DNA from: UBA7985 sp002690455
GTDB lineage: Bacteria > Pseudomonadota > Alphaproteobacteria > UBA7985
Direction of reading: 5' to 3'
Assembly (NCBI GenBank): GCA_965662775.1
Contig: CBFIIW010000004.1
Coordinates: 73,597-137,596 of the forward strand
Length of the DNA stretch: 64,000 nt
This document shows positions 45,085-53,987 of the stretch, piece by piece. The first letter of the stretch is position 1. Each line of letters opens with the position of its first letter. The position numbers were made by a program, and so were the translations under genes. The notes beneath the pieces were generated by a model that was not told where the DNA came from, ran no database searches, and was given only the letters and a program-made list of their open reading frames with translations.

Positions 45085-46332
45085 ATGAAGGACTTCGATA
45101 CCGCGCTGGCTGAAATCCTTGCCGAAATTCCCGGACCTCTCGCGCCGGAAACGATCAGCCTGAACCCGAGGTCCGTTGCGGATACCCCCAACGGTTCAGC
45201 AGAAACCTTCACCACAGACGCCATCCTCGGCCGGGTGCTGGCCCGCGACATAGATGCGCAGAGAACTAACCCACCAATGTCCATGTCAGCCATGGACGGG
45301 TACGCAGTCCGCGCCAGCGACCTGCCTGGCGACCTCCGGGTCGAGCGGGAAATTGCCGCTGGCACTTATGATCCGCGTGCACTTGGAACCGGTGAAGCCG
45401 TGCGCATCTTCACCGGCGCACCTCTACCACCCGGGGCCGACACCATCGCCATCGAGGAGAATGCCGCAGAAATTCCCGGCGGTGTCCGCTTTGAGAAAAC
45501 CGAGACGACCGGCCGATTTGTCCGACCCGCCGGGCTGGATTTCCATGAAGGCGACCGCCTCGCACCCGCCGGGGCTATCATCACCCCTCGCCTGCTCGCG
45601 CTGCTGGCAGCGGGCAACAACCCAACCCTGCCCGTTGTGCGCAGACCGCGGGTTGCCGTCCTCACCACCGGAGACGAAATCCGCGCTCCTGGTGATCCGC
45701 TCGGACCGGCTCAGATTGTCAGCTCGAACAACCTCGCTGTTGCCGCCATGGCACGCGCCTGCGGGGCCGATGCGACCGACTTCGGCAGCGTGGGCGATAA
45801 CCTTTCAGCGCTGGAGGAGGCTGCAGCGCGCCTGCATGGCTTTGACGTTGTCGTTACCACCGGTGGCGCATCGGTCGGCAAGCACGATCTCGTAGCCCAG
45901 GCCTTCCAGGCGCAGGGGCTGGAACTTGGCTTTTGGAAGATCGCCATGCGACCAGGCAAACCACTCATCTTTGGCCGCTTCGGCGGCGGCTTATTCCTCG
46001 GCTTGCCGGGCAATCCGGTTTCGGCGCTGATCCTCAGCCTGCTGGTCTTGCGCCCCGTCTTGGCGAAGCTACAGGGGCAAGAGACAGAGTTGCCGCGACA
46101 GGAAGCCACGCTCGCCCACGACCTGCCGGCAAACGACCTGCGGCGCGACTTCATCCGCGCCTGCCGACAACCAGATGGCAGCATCAATGCCCGCGCGCGA
46201 CAGGACTCTTCCATGCTTTCGGTGCTCGCCGCCGCTGATGTCATCCTCGACAGGCCGGCGAACGACCCGCCGCTGCGTGCAGGTGATACGGTAAAGATCA
46301 TCGACCTCTCCGGCCTCGACACCTTGTTCTGA
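45085..46332 (+). CDS. moeA: Molybdopterin molybdenumtransferase
   Basis: Inserts molybdate into adenylylated molybdopterin. 415 residues with the four-domain MoeA layout: MSAMDGYAVRASDL, RIFTGAPLPPGADTI, the MoCF-like domain (AVLTTGDEI, VVTTGGASVGKHD, RPGKPLIFGRF, GLPGNPVSA) and a C-terminal beta domain. ATG 45085 is 10 bases after moaC. No molybdenum enzyme is encoded in the window. Confidence 0.95.
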   Translation: MKDFDTALAEILAEIPGPLAPETISLNPRSVADTPNGSAETFTTDAILGRVLARDIDAQRTNPPMSMSAMDGYAVRASDLPGDLRVEREIAAGTYDPRALGTGEAVRIFTGAPLPPGADTIAIEENAAEIPGGVRFEKTETTGRFVRPAGLDFHEGDRLAPAGAIITPRLLALLAAGNNPTLPVVRRPRVAVLTTGDEIRAPGDPLGPAQIVSSNNLAVAAMARACGADATDFGSVGDNLSALEEAAARLHGFDVVVTTGGASVGKHDLVAQAFQAQGLELGFWKIAMRPGKPLIFGRFGGGLFLGLPGNPVSALILSLLVLRPVLAKLQGQETELPRQEATLAHDLPANDLRRDFIRACRQPDGSINARARQDSSMLSVLAAADVILDRPANDPPLRAGDTVKIIDLSGLDTLF

Positions 46333-46492
46333 GGCTACGGCCAGTCGCCTCCAAAAGCTCGCCTTCGAGACGCCCGCGAGACACTCCTGAGACCATTCAC
46401 AGCCAAGGGGAAAGCCACTCAGACGGTATTCCCAAAATGCCCCCCATCGACCCCCGCATAGACAAAAGATTCGCAGGTGCACAGCTATGTTG

Positions 46493-46523
46493 TTGACATG
46501 TTCCTGGAACTTTCTTAGAACAT
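46493..46523 (+). promoter_or_regulatory. lexA promoter with SOS (LexA) box
   Basis: TTGACA (46493-46498, perfect -35) and TAGAAC (46516-46521, -10) have 17-base spacing. GAAC-N7-GAAC (46507-46521), the alphaproteobacterial LexA box read on this strand, covers the -10 region, and ATGTTC/GAACAT (46498-46503, 46518-46523) form an outer inverted repeat. Autorepression of lexA is the expected consequence. Confidence 0.78.
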
Positions 46524-46619
46524 CGGTGAATTTTATCCGATTGTACCTGAGGTGTTCTGGACTAACAGTCCAAACCGGAGCAGAAAATTGATCGGTGTTT
46601 GAATAGGGGGGAAGCGCGC

Positions 46620-47465
46620 ATGCTGACAGAGAAGCAACGCACGCTACTGGTATTTATCCATGACTGCCTGAATGAACGAGGCGTTTCGCCATCTTTCGAT
46701 GAAATGAAGGATGCGCTGAGTCTGAAGTCCAAATCCGGCATCCACCGACTCATCACCGCGCTGGAAGAACGAGGGTTCCTCAAGCGCCTGCCCCACCGCG
46801 CACGAGCGCTGGAAGTCACCCGCCTACCGGACGATATGCAAACGCAACAGCCCATCGCCAACCGGCGATTTGCGGCTCTATCACGCGATAACGACGGCCT
46901 GTCAGCTGACGGCCTTCGCCCTGCCCCACCATGGCTGGAAAGCGTAACCGCAGGCCGTGCGCCCACCCCAGGCGACTTCGACCCAGAGCAGATGAGTGAG
47001 AGCTCAAATCTGGCGAATGCAGGTCCAAACGTGGTCCGTGCCGACTTCGGGCGTGCGCGTGAGATGGCCGTGGCTCAGGGCCGGGAAGTGTCCCTTCCGC
47101 TTTATGGAAAGATTGCTGCTGGTATGCCAATCGAGGCACTGGCCAATGAAAGTGAATATCTCGATGTGCCAACCACGCTGCTGGGCAACGGCCAGTACTA
47201 TGCGCTGCAGGTCGAAGGTGACTCAATGATCGAGGCCGGGATCCATGACGGTGACTACGTCATCATTGAACGGGGTGATACAGCCCACAATGGAGATATC
47301 GTGGTCGCGCTGGTCGACAACTACGAAGTAACGCTGAAGCGACTGAGAAAGCGGTCAGGCACGGTCGCTCTCGAACCGGCAAACACCCGCTATGAAACCC
47401 GCATTTTCGGCCCCGACCGAGTAAAAGTCCAGGGGCGCTTGGCCGGACTAGTCCGCCGTTACTAA
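46620..47465 (+). CDS. lexA: SOS repressor LexA, long-linker form
   Basis: Represses DNA-repair genes until RecA-stimulated self-cleavage. 281 residues against about 200-240 usually. The N-terminal winged helix (1-68; FIHDCLNERGVSPSFDEM, SKSGIHRLITALEERG) and the C-terminal S24 peptidase domain (about 158-281) are intact: cleavage site A167-G168, catalytic S202 (EGDSMIEAGI) and K240. The linker between them is about 85 residues, rich in polar residues and proline. ATG 46620 has GGGGGGA upstream; a TTG-type start at 46599 is less likely. A LexA box overlaps its promoter. Confidence 0.96.
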   Translation: MLTEKQRTLLVFIHDCLNERGVSPSFDEMKDALSLKSKSGIHRLITALEERGFLKRLPHRARALEVTRLPDDMQTQQPIANRRFAALSRDNDGLSADGLRPAPPWLESVTAGRAPTPGDFDPEQMSESSNLANAGPNVVRADFGRAREMAVAQGREVSLPLYGKIAAGMPIEALANESEYLDVPTTLLGNGQYYALQVEGDSMIEAGIHDGDYVIIERGDTAHNGDIVVALVDNYEVTLKRLRKRSGTVALEPANTRYETRIFGPDRVKVQGRLAGLVRRY

Positions 47466-47480
47466 CACCCATCGGGAATG

Positions 47481-47496
47481 GCAACCCCGCGGTTGC
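47481..47496 (+). terminator. Stem-loop after lexA
   Basis: GCAACC and GGTTGC form a perfect 6-base-pair stem with a CCGC loop, 15 bases after the lexA stop and between convergent lexA and gltX. Only a weak T-rich tail follows (TTAATTT about 4 bases on). Confidence 0.4.
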
Positions 47497-47521
47497 AGCG
47501 TTAATTTCATTGTCAGGCGCA

Positions 47522-47545
47522 GTTCCTGTTCCTGTTCCTGTTCCT
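47522..47545. repeat. GTTCCT x4 hexanucleotide repeat
   Basis: Four perfect copies of GTTCCT followed by GTCCCC, in the gap between lexA and gltX, ending about 18 bases beyond the gltX stop codon. Confidence 0.85.
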
Positions 47546-47562
47546 GTCCCCTTAACCTCTGC

Positions 47563-48966
47563 TCAAGAGTTGAGCACAGCAGCAATATGCTGCGAGGTCT
47601 TTTCAGGCCCGAAGGCAAATGCCACCTCCGTTACGCCGGGTGACGCCATGGTCCCGGTCAGTGCAGCGCGCAATGGTTGGAACACTTTGCCAAGTTTGAG
47701 TTCCCGGGCCTCGGCATAAGCCATGAGCGCCGCCTTTATTTCGGCCTCATCCCAGACTTTGACACCCTCAAGCACGTTTTTCATGTCCCGGAGGACGGCA
47801 AGCCCGTCTTCGTCCAGGGCCTTCTGTGCCTTGTCTTCGATCGCAATGGGCGGCTCCTGCAGGAAGAGCCGTGCCATCGCGGCGACATCTTGCAGGGTCT
47901 TTGACCGATCCAAAATCGACGGCATGGCACGCTCAAGTCTCGCGTGCTCTTCCCCGTTTAGTACGTCCCAACCTGCCTGCTTGATGAACGGCTGAGCCGC
48001 GGCCAATGCATCGCCGGCGGACAATGCTTTGAGGTAATGGGCGTTCAGCGTAGCGACCTTGTCCATGTCTAATCGCGAAGCCCCACGGTTTACATCGGTC
48101 AGATCAAACCACTCGACCGCCTGCGCACGCGAAATGATTTCATCGTCACCATGGCTCCAGCCCAACCGCAGGAGAGCATTAAACACGGCTTCCTGCAGAT
48201 AACCCTGATTACGATATTCCTCGACCCCCACCGCGCCGTGTCGCTTGGACAGCTTGGCCCCGTCCGCGCCGTGAATCAGTGGGATGTGCCCAAAGGAGGG
48301 CAAATCCCATCCGGCAGCCTGGTAAATCTGGGCCTGACGGAAGGCGTTGTTGAGGTGATCATCTCCGCGAATCACGTGCGTAACACCCATATCGTGGTCA
48401 TCCACGCACACAGCGAGCATGTATGTCGGCGACCCGTCTGCACGCAGCAGAACGAAATCATCGATCTCGCTGTTCTGCACCTCAACCCGGCCCTGAACGA
48501 CGTCTTCAATCACCGTACTGCCGTCCTGCGGGGTCCGAACGCGAACGACAAAGGCACTACCCTCGGGCGCCTCAGCCGGGTCTCGGTCACGCCAGCGTCC
48601 GTCGTAACCGGGATTTCGGCCCTCGGCTTTGGCGGCCTCGCGCATGGCGCTAAGTTCCTCCGGCGTGGCGAAGCATTTATACGCAGATCCATTATCAAGC
48701 ATCTCTTGGGCAACAGCGCGGTGACGATCCGCGCGCGTGCTCTGGAAGACCGTCTCACCGTCCGCATCCAGTCCCATCCAGTCTAGCCCTGAGAGAATGG
48801 CGTCAACGGCGCCCTGCGTTGACCGCTCCTTATCTGTATCCTCTATTCTAAGTAGATATTTTCCGCCATGATGTCGCGCGTATAGCCAATTGAACAGTGC
48901 GGTACGCACGCCGCCAATATGGAGGAAACCGGTGGGAGACGGGGCAAAACGCGTGACAACGGTCAT
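47563..48966 (-). CDS. gltX: Glutamyl-tRNA synthetase
   Basis: Charges tRNA-Glu (and possibly tRNA-Gln in organisms that use the transamidation route). 467 residues, class I. The HIGH-type motif is FLHIGGVRTALFNWLYAR near the N-terminus and the KMSKS-type motif is KLSKRHGAVGV. ATG 48966 gives the usual MTVVTRFAPSPTG start; the longer in-frame extension to 49164 overlaps the comEC start and is unlike the family. It diverges from comEC with 72 bases between starts. Confidence 0.95.
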   Translation of the reverse strand: MTVVTRFAPSPTGFLHIGGVRTALFNWLYARHHGGKYLLRIEDTDKERSTQGAVDAILSGLDWMGLDADGETVFQSTRADRHRAVAQEMLDNGSAYKCFATPEELSAMREAAKAEGRNPGYDGRWRDRDPAEAPEGSAFVVRVRTPQDGSTVIEDVVQGRVEVQNSEIDDFVLLRADGSPTYMLAVCVDDHDMGVTHVIRGDDHLNNAFRQAQIYQAAGWDLPSFGHIPLIHGADGAKLSKRHGAVGVEEYRNQGYLQEAVFNALLRLGWSHGDDEIISRAQAVEWFDLTDVNRGASRLDMDKVATLNAHYLKALSAGDALAAAQPFIKQAGWDVLNGEEHARLERAMPSILDRSKTLQDVAAMARLFLQEPPIAIEDKAQKALDEDGLAVLRDMKNVLEGVKVWDEAEIKAALMAYAEARELKLGKVFQPLRAALTGTMASPGVTEVAFAFGPEKTSQHIAAVLNS

Positions 48967-49038
48967 GGCAATGTCCGGGTGCTGGGGTGAATGCTCTGCA
49001 GCGTCATTTAGCATGCGCAACGGTGTGCAACCACGTCC

Positions 49039-51234
49039 ATGACCGAAGGGGGGCCATTCGATGCTGGCTTTCCAGCCGAACCGGGCGGCGGACTGACCCG
49101 GCGCTGGAAGACTCTGCGCAATGGCTGGAAGGACGTGCTGGCGCGACAGGGGCGCCACCTGCACGATTCAGGACCGCTGGTGCTGGCGGGGATCTTTGCC
49201 ATCGGAATTGCACTTTACTTTGTCCCCCCCGGAGAGCCTGAGCTCCAACCGGCGCTGGCCATGCTTGGGCTGGCGTTGGTGAGCTGCCTGGCACTGGCTT
49301 TCTGGCGGCGCTGGTCGCGTTGGTTGGCGATGGTGCCTACGACGCTCATAGCGGGTTTTGTCTGCGCGACGTTGCAGGCCCAGCGCATGGGCGACCACTT
49401 GCTTGATCAACCCGTCACCGGTGAGACCGTCACCGCGCGGGTCGCACAGATTATATACCGCTCTGACGGGCCGCGGTTTCTGCTGAAGGACATCCGGGGC
49501 GACGCGCCGGCACTGGCCAACGTCCGCCAGGTACAGATCAAGTGGCGGGGCCTGCCGACGAACCAGACAAACGCGTCGGACAGGGCAGAAGGGTCGGACC
49601 GGGTCGAGATTGAAACGACGGCAGTCTCTTTGCTGGGGCAAGAGGTGCGTTGGCGGCTTACACTGCTTCCTGTGCGGCCGCCTCTGATCCCGGGTAGCTT
49701 CGACTTCCGGCGGCAGGCCTTTTTCAGGGGGCTGTCGGCCTACGGTTACAGCCTTGGTGAACCAACGGTCATCGGCACACCGCGCGCCTCGCGGATCGAG
49801 ACCTTTCGCCAGACGCTGCGCGAGCGGTTTCGCCAACACCTGCAAGGTGATGGAGCCGCGCTGTCAACGGCACTGGTCGTGGGGTTGCGGGGGGATCTGT
49901 CCGAACAGAGTCGGGAGCAGATACGTAATGCCGGCCTCGCCCACCTTCTGGCCATCTCCGGCCTGCACGTGGGTATGGTCAGCGGCGCCGTGTTCTTTCT
50001 CGTTCGACTGATCGCTGCAATCATCCCTAGGCTCAGCTTGCGACTGCCCGGCCACCGGCTGGCAGCGCTGGCTGCAATCGCTGGTGCCGTGTGCTATTTC
50101 CTGATTTCTGGCGGAACAGTACCGACACAACGGGCGACCATCGTGGTGGTGCTGGCCATGGGAGCGGTGCTGCTCTCTCGGCGCCCCTTTTCACTGCGGT
50201 CGGTGGGGTTTGCCGCGATGGGCGTGCTCGTGCTCCAACCCGCAGCGTTGATTACCGCCTCGTTTCAGATGAGCTTCGCTGCCGTGCTGGGGCTGATCAT
50301 CGCCTTCACCTACACGCAGGCACAGGGCGCAACACGTCTGCCGGTGACCGGGCGGCTGCTGGGCTACGGGATCGGTGTGGCGGTCAGCAGCCTGATCGCG
50401 ACACTCTCCACCGGCTTATTTGCCCTCTATCACTTCCAACAGTTGTCGCTGCTTGGTGTCGCAGCCAACGTTATCGCCGTACCGCTGACGGCGCTGTGGA
50501 TTATGCCATCGCTCCTGCTGGCTACCCTTCTGGCGCCTCTGGGACTGGGGTTGGAAGCCCTGCCGCTATGGGTGGCGCGTTTTGGTTTGGAAGCACTCCT
50601 TGGTATCGCGCGCTTGGCCAGCGGGCTGGAAGGTGGGGTCGTCACGACACGCGCTTGGCCGGTCTCCGCGCTGGCGCTGAGCGGTCTGGGGTTCTGGACC
50701 ATGGCACTGCTTGTGCGACCCTTAACCTTCCTTGCTGGCATTCCTTTAGGCCTCGCCGTCGTACTGGCCGTTTTCGCCCCACAAGCCCGCGTGGCATTCA
50801 ACAGCGAAGAACGCCTGCTCGCAGGCGTGGTCCGGCCAGGGCCCATGTTCCAGGTTGGCGACCGGCCGCCAGGACTGATGGTGGCATCGGGCAGCAGATT
50901 TGCGGTGGAGCAGTTGCAGCGGTACTTCAACCGGCAGGCGGCAGAATGTACAGCGCCAGCCTGTGCCCTTGGCCAAGAGGTATGGATCAGCACATCGAGC
51001 CAGACTGCGGGCTTGCTGTGTCAGCAGGCGAAGGCGCTGACGCCGCCGCCAACGATCGTGCTGCTTGGAGTCGCGCCTCGTGCAGCCTGTACAACGGGGA
51101 CAACAATCGATATTCTTGCGTTTTCTGCAAAGGGCCTTGCCGTTTTAAGCCAAGATAACCCTGAAAGAGCGCCAAAAGTGCGCACAGAAGGCTCCGAATT
51201 CCGGCGGTTTTGGACGTCGTTGGACACACGCTGA
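49039..51234 (+). CDS. comEC: ComEC/Rec2-family DNA-uptake membrane protein
   Basis: Predicted inner-membrane channel for single-stranded DNA in natural transformation. 731 residues: two early membrane helices, an N-terminal extracytoplasmic OB-like region (DUF4131 type, about 110-230), and the multi-helix competence domain (about 275-570) with NAGLAHLLAISGLHVGMVSG and FQMSFAAVLGLI signatures. The C-terminal ~130 residues show no HxHxDH metallo-beta-lactamase motif, the common alphaproteobacterial form. lexA-gltX/comEC-gltA clustering is typical; no other competence gene is in view. Confidence 0.9.
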   Translation: MTEGGPFDAGFPAEPGGGLTRRWKTLRNGWKDVLARQGRHLHDSGPLVLAGIFAIGIALYFVPPGEPELQPALAMLGLALVSCLALAFWRRWSRWLAMVPTTLIAGFVCATLQAQRMGDHLLDQPVTGETVTARVAQIIYRSDGPRFLLKDIRGDAPALANVRQVQIKWRGLPTNQTNASDRAEGSDRVEIETTAVSLLGQEVRWRLTLLPVRPPLIPGSFDFRRQAFFRGLSAYGYSLGEPTVIGTPRASRIETFRQTLRERFRQHLQGDGAALSTALVVGLRGDLSEQSREQIRNAGLAHLLAISGLHVGMVSGAVFFLVRLIAAIIPRLSLRLPGHRLAALAAIAGAVCYFLISGGTVPTQRATIVVVLAMGAVLLSRRPFSLRSVGFAAMGVLVLQPAALITASFQMSFAAVLGLIIAFTYTQAQGATRLPVTGRLLGYGIGVAVSSLIATLSTGLFALYHFQQLSLLGVAANVIAVPLTALWIMPSLLLATLLAPLGLGLEALPLWVARFGLEALLGIARLASGLEGGVVTTRAWPVSALALSGLGFWTMALLVRPLTFLAGIPLGLAVVLAVFAPQARVAFNSEERLLAGVVRPGPMFQVGDRPPGLMVASGSRFAVEQLQRYFNRQAAECTAPACALGQEVWISTSSQTAGLLCQQAKALTPPPTIVLLGVAPRAACTTGTTIDILAFSAKGLAVLSQDNPERAPKVRTEGSEFRRFWTSLDTR

Positions 51235-51536
51235 ACCGCTGGTCGGATCCAAGTGAAAATGTGACACAAAAATGGCTTGGTGCGTTTGCCTTTTGTCGTA
51301 ATTGACCGTAATAGAGGCGCAAGTCTGACAAAAAAACAGGATGCTGCGCCGGATAACGTCGAAATTGAGACGAGCCAGGCTGCCTGATTTTCATGTCCCG
51401 GAGTGCCTTTGAGCCTGCGCCGGTACGCGGTCGCCGGACCGCCCTGCCACGGGAGGGGGGGGATGAAGAGCTGTCGTGGTCAGCGCAGGGACGATGACCG
51501 GCCATTTGACCGGATAAGAACGAGGAAAGTGAACCC
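51235..51536 (+). other. 302-base spacer between comEC and gltA
   Basis: No gene is supported. The first ~90 bases are AT-richer, with a weak promoter-like pair (TTGCCT 51286-51291, TAATAG 51309-51314, 17-base spacing); the rest is an ordinary long 5' leader of gltA with a run of eight G near 51456-51463. No riboswitch fold was recognised. Confidence 0.35.
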
Positions 51537-52835
51537 ATGACCGAAGCGTCAAATAAGACCTTTACCCTGACCAACGACGAGACAGGGGAAAGCGTTGTCC
51601 TGCCCGTTCTTGACGGTGTAGACGGACCTTCAGTCATTGACGTGCGCAAGCTCTATGCGCAGACCGGTCACTTCACCTACGACCCCGGCTTCCGGGCCAC
51701 CGGATCCTGTGATTCGGCGCTGACCTACATCGACGGGGAGCAGGGAATTCTGCTGCACCGCGGCTACGCCATCGAAGATCTGGCTAACAAGTCGGACTAT
51801 ATGGAAGTGTGCTATCTGCTGTTGCACGGCAATCTGCCCTCACCCGCGGCCAAAACCGAGTTTGAAAGCACCATCACCAATCACACCATGGTGCACGATC
51901 AAATTCACAACTTTTTCCGTGGATTCCGGCGTGATGCCCACCCCATGGCCATCATGTGCGGTGTCGTGGGTGCGCTTTCGGCGTTTTACCACGACCATAC
52001 AGATGTCAATTCAGCCGAAGACCGGTTGATTTCCGCGCATCGACTGATCGCAAAAATCCCAACCATCGCGGCCATGGCGTATAAGTATTCGATCGGCCAG
52101 CCCTTTATGTTCCCGCGCAATGATTTCGACTATGCGGCCAACTTCCTGCACATGACTTTCGGAGTCCCGGCAGCGACTTATGAGCCTGATCCCGTCCTGT
52201 CGCGGGCCATGGACAAGATCTTCATCCTCCACGCCGACCATGAGCAGAATGCCTCAACCTCTACCGTGCGGATCGCCGGCTCCTCGGGGGCCAACCCTTA
52301 TGCCGTGATCGCAGCAGGCATTGCCTCGCTCTGGGGCCCGGCCCACGGCGGCGCAAATGAGGCCGTGCTGAGCATGCTGGACCAGATTGGTGAAAAGGCG
52401 CGGATCCCCGAGTTTGTAAAGAAGGCCAAGGACCCGGACGACCCGTTCCGGCTGATGGGCTTTGGCCACCGCGTTTACAAGAACTTTGACCCGCGCGCGA
52501 AGATCATGAAAGAAGCCGCTGACGAGGTTTTGGATCTACTTGGCCTGTCTGACCCGAGGCTCGAACTGGCGCGCGAGCTGGAACGGATTGCGCTGGAAGA
52601 CGACTACTTTGTTCAGCGCAAGCTGTACCCGAACGTTGATTTTTATTCAGGCATTATTCTTAAGGCTATGGGTTTCCCCACCGAAATGTTCACCGTGCTC
52701 TTCGCTCTAGCTCGGACGGTTGGCTGGATCAGCCAGTGGAAGGAAATGATGGAAAACCCCGATGGGATCTTCCGTCCACGCCAGCTCTACACCGGTGAGG
52801 CCCAACGCCCATATGTCGGCCTTGAGCAGCGCTGA
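51537..52835 (+). CDS. gltA: Citrate synthase (type II, hexameric)
   Basis: Condenses oxaloacetate and acetyl-CoA to citrate, taking the product of the PDH complex into the TCA cycle. 432 residues, typical of the NADH-sensitive Gram-negative type with an N-terminal beta domain. Catalytic segments: LHADHEQNASTSTVRIAGSS (His), GPAHGGANEAVL (His) and GFGHRVYKNFDPR plus a later Asp. ATG 51537 has GAGGAAAG upstream. Confidence 0.97.
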   Translation: MTEASNKTFTLTNDETGESVVLPVLDGVDGPSVIDVRKLYAQTGHFTYDPGFRATGSCDSALTYIDGEQGILLHRGYAIEDLANKSDYMEVCYLLLHGNLPSPAAKTEFESTITNHTMVHDQIHNFFRGFRRDAHPMAIMCGVVGALSAFYHDHTDVNSAEDRLISAHRLIAKIPTIAAMAYKYSIGQPFMFPRNDFDYAANFLHMTFGVPAATYEPDPVLSRAMDKIFILHADHEQNASTSTVRIAGSSGANPYAVIAAGIASLWGPAHGGANEAVLSMLDQIGEKARIPEFVKKAKDPDDPFRLMGFGHRVYKNFDPRAKIMKEAADEVLDLLGLSDPRLELARELERIALEDDYFVQRKLYPNVDFYSGIILKAMGFPTEMFTVLFALARTVGWISQWKEMMENPDGIFRPRQLYTGEAQRPYVGLEQR

Positions 52836-52995
52836 GCTGCCCACCCGCTTTAGTACGGGCCGACCCCCACTGGTTTCTGCTAACAGAAGCGTGTGGAACA
52901 GCCCTTATTTTGTCCACCGGTTGTCCCCTGTGAAAGCTTCCATATTCCGCTAAAGTGATCTGATGAGAGATCTAGGTAAGTCAGGTGAGGCACTT

Positions 52996-53892
52996 ATGGG
53001 GGAAAGAAGTCTGCCACACAGTCGGCACGGAATACGCTCAGTTTTGCAGGCTGCCGTGGCGATAATCGTTGGTGTCCTGGTGGTGGCGTTGGCATTTCTT
53101 GGGGTACAGGCACAGGCACAAGATCAAGAGGACAGCGGCGCAGTCACGCAGGCCAACGGCGTTGCCGCCTTCAACGTCCATTCCTCGGCCGGGGTTCAGG
53201 CGGAACGGGCAATCACCGTGATCCTGCGCGATAATGATGGCCCCGAGTACGAAGTGCGCCTGCCCGAGCTGCTGATCCAGATGGTGCGGGAGGCCAATCG
53301 CGGCACCTTTATTCTCATGCCTGCACTCGGGCACGTGGTGCTGGTTCCCATGCCTGATTTCGCCGTATTCAGCCGCGATCTGCCTGTTCTCTCAGAGGTG
53401 AATCGCCCGGACCATCGTGCGCTGGACATCATGCCAGCCGGTTCAACACCTGATACCATGCAACGGGTCCACGGCCTGAGCGTGAAGCGCGTTACGCCCG
53501 GAACAACCGCGGAGGATGATGCGCGAGCAAGCCTGAGAGGCATGCAGAAGGCCTGTGAGACCAACAAATACGGTTATCAGTTCGAGCAACACAAGGAGAG
53601 TGGCCGGGGAATCCTGCTAACCCTCTGTGCCCGCCTGTCCGCTGACATTCCCGGTGCCCGTAACCCGGAAACCGGCGGGACGGTAGATGTCTCCCTGAGC
53701 TACGTGATCGATGATGTGGCTTTCCGCATCTACAGTATCCACCGTCACCCCAGCTGGGATCCTCAACAGGTCACAGCGCCTCTGTCTGAGGCCATGGTTC
53801 TGGAGGTGGTGCGCATGCTCGACCGCAGCATCATTTTCGAAGATATCGATGAATCTGCCCTGCGGGCTGCGTTCTTGATGGCAGAGCGTTGA
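52996..53892 (+). CDS. Unrecognised exported or membrane-anchored protein
   Basis: I do not recognise the family. 298 residues from ATG 52996, which has GTGAGG five bases upstream; an in-frame ATG at 52963 would add 11 residues. An N-terminal hydrophobic segment (about 16-38) followed by AQAQD could be a signal peptide cleaved near residue 42, or a membrane anchor. The mature part is mixed alpha/beta with no repeats and just two cysteines (C177, C201), close enough in sequence to form a disulfide. The end is helical (EAMVLEVVRMLDRSIIFEDIDESALRAAFLM). Codon use looks like its neighbours. It lies between gltA and the convergent aroG. Confidence 0.75.
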   Translation: MGERSLPHSRHGIRSVLQAAVAIIVGVLVVALAFLGVQAQAQDQEDSGAVTQANGVAAFNVHSSAGVQAERAITVILRDNDGPEYEVRLPELLIQMVREANRGTFILMPALGHVVLVPMPDFAVFSRDLPVLSEVNRPDHRALDIMPAGSTPDTMQRVHGLSVKRVTPGTTAEDDARASLRGMQKACETNKYGYQFEQHKESGRGILLTLCARLSADIPGARNPETGGTVDVSLSYVIDDVAFRIYSIHRHPSWDPQQVTAPLSEAMVLEVVRMLDRSIIFEDIDESALRAAFLMAER

Positions 53893-53987
53893 GGCTACGA
53901 AAAGAGGGGACCACCTGGCCCCCATCCTGTCTCATCATACGATCTCAACCTCAGCGGCCTGATCCGGCGGCGGCGGCTGAAGGCCAG

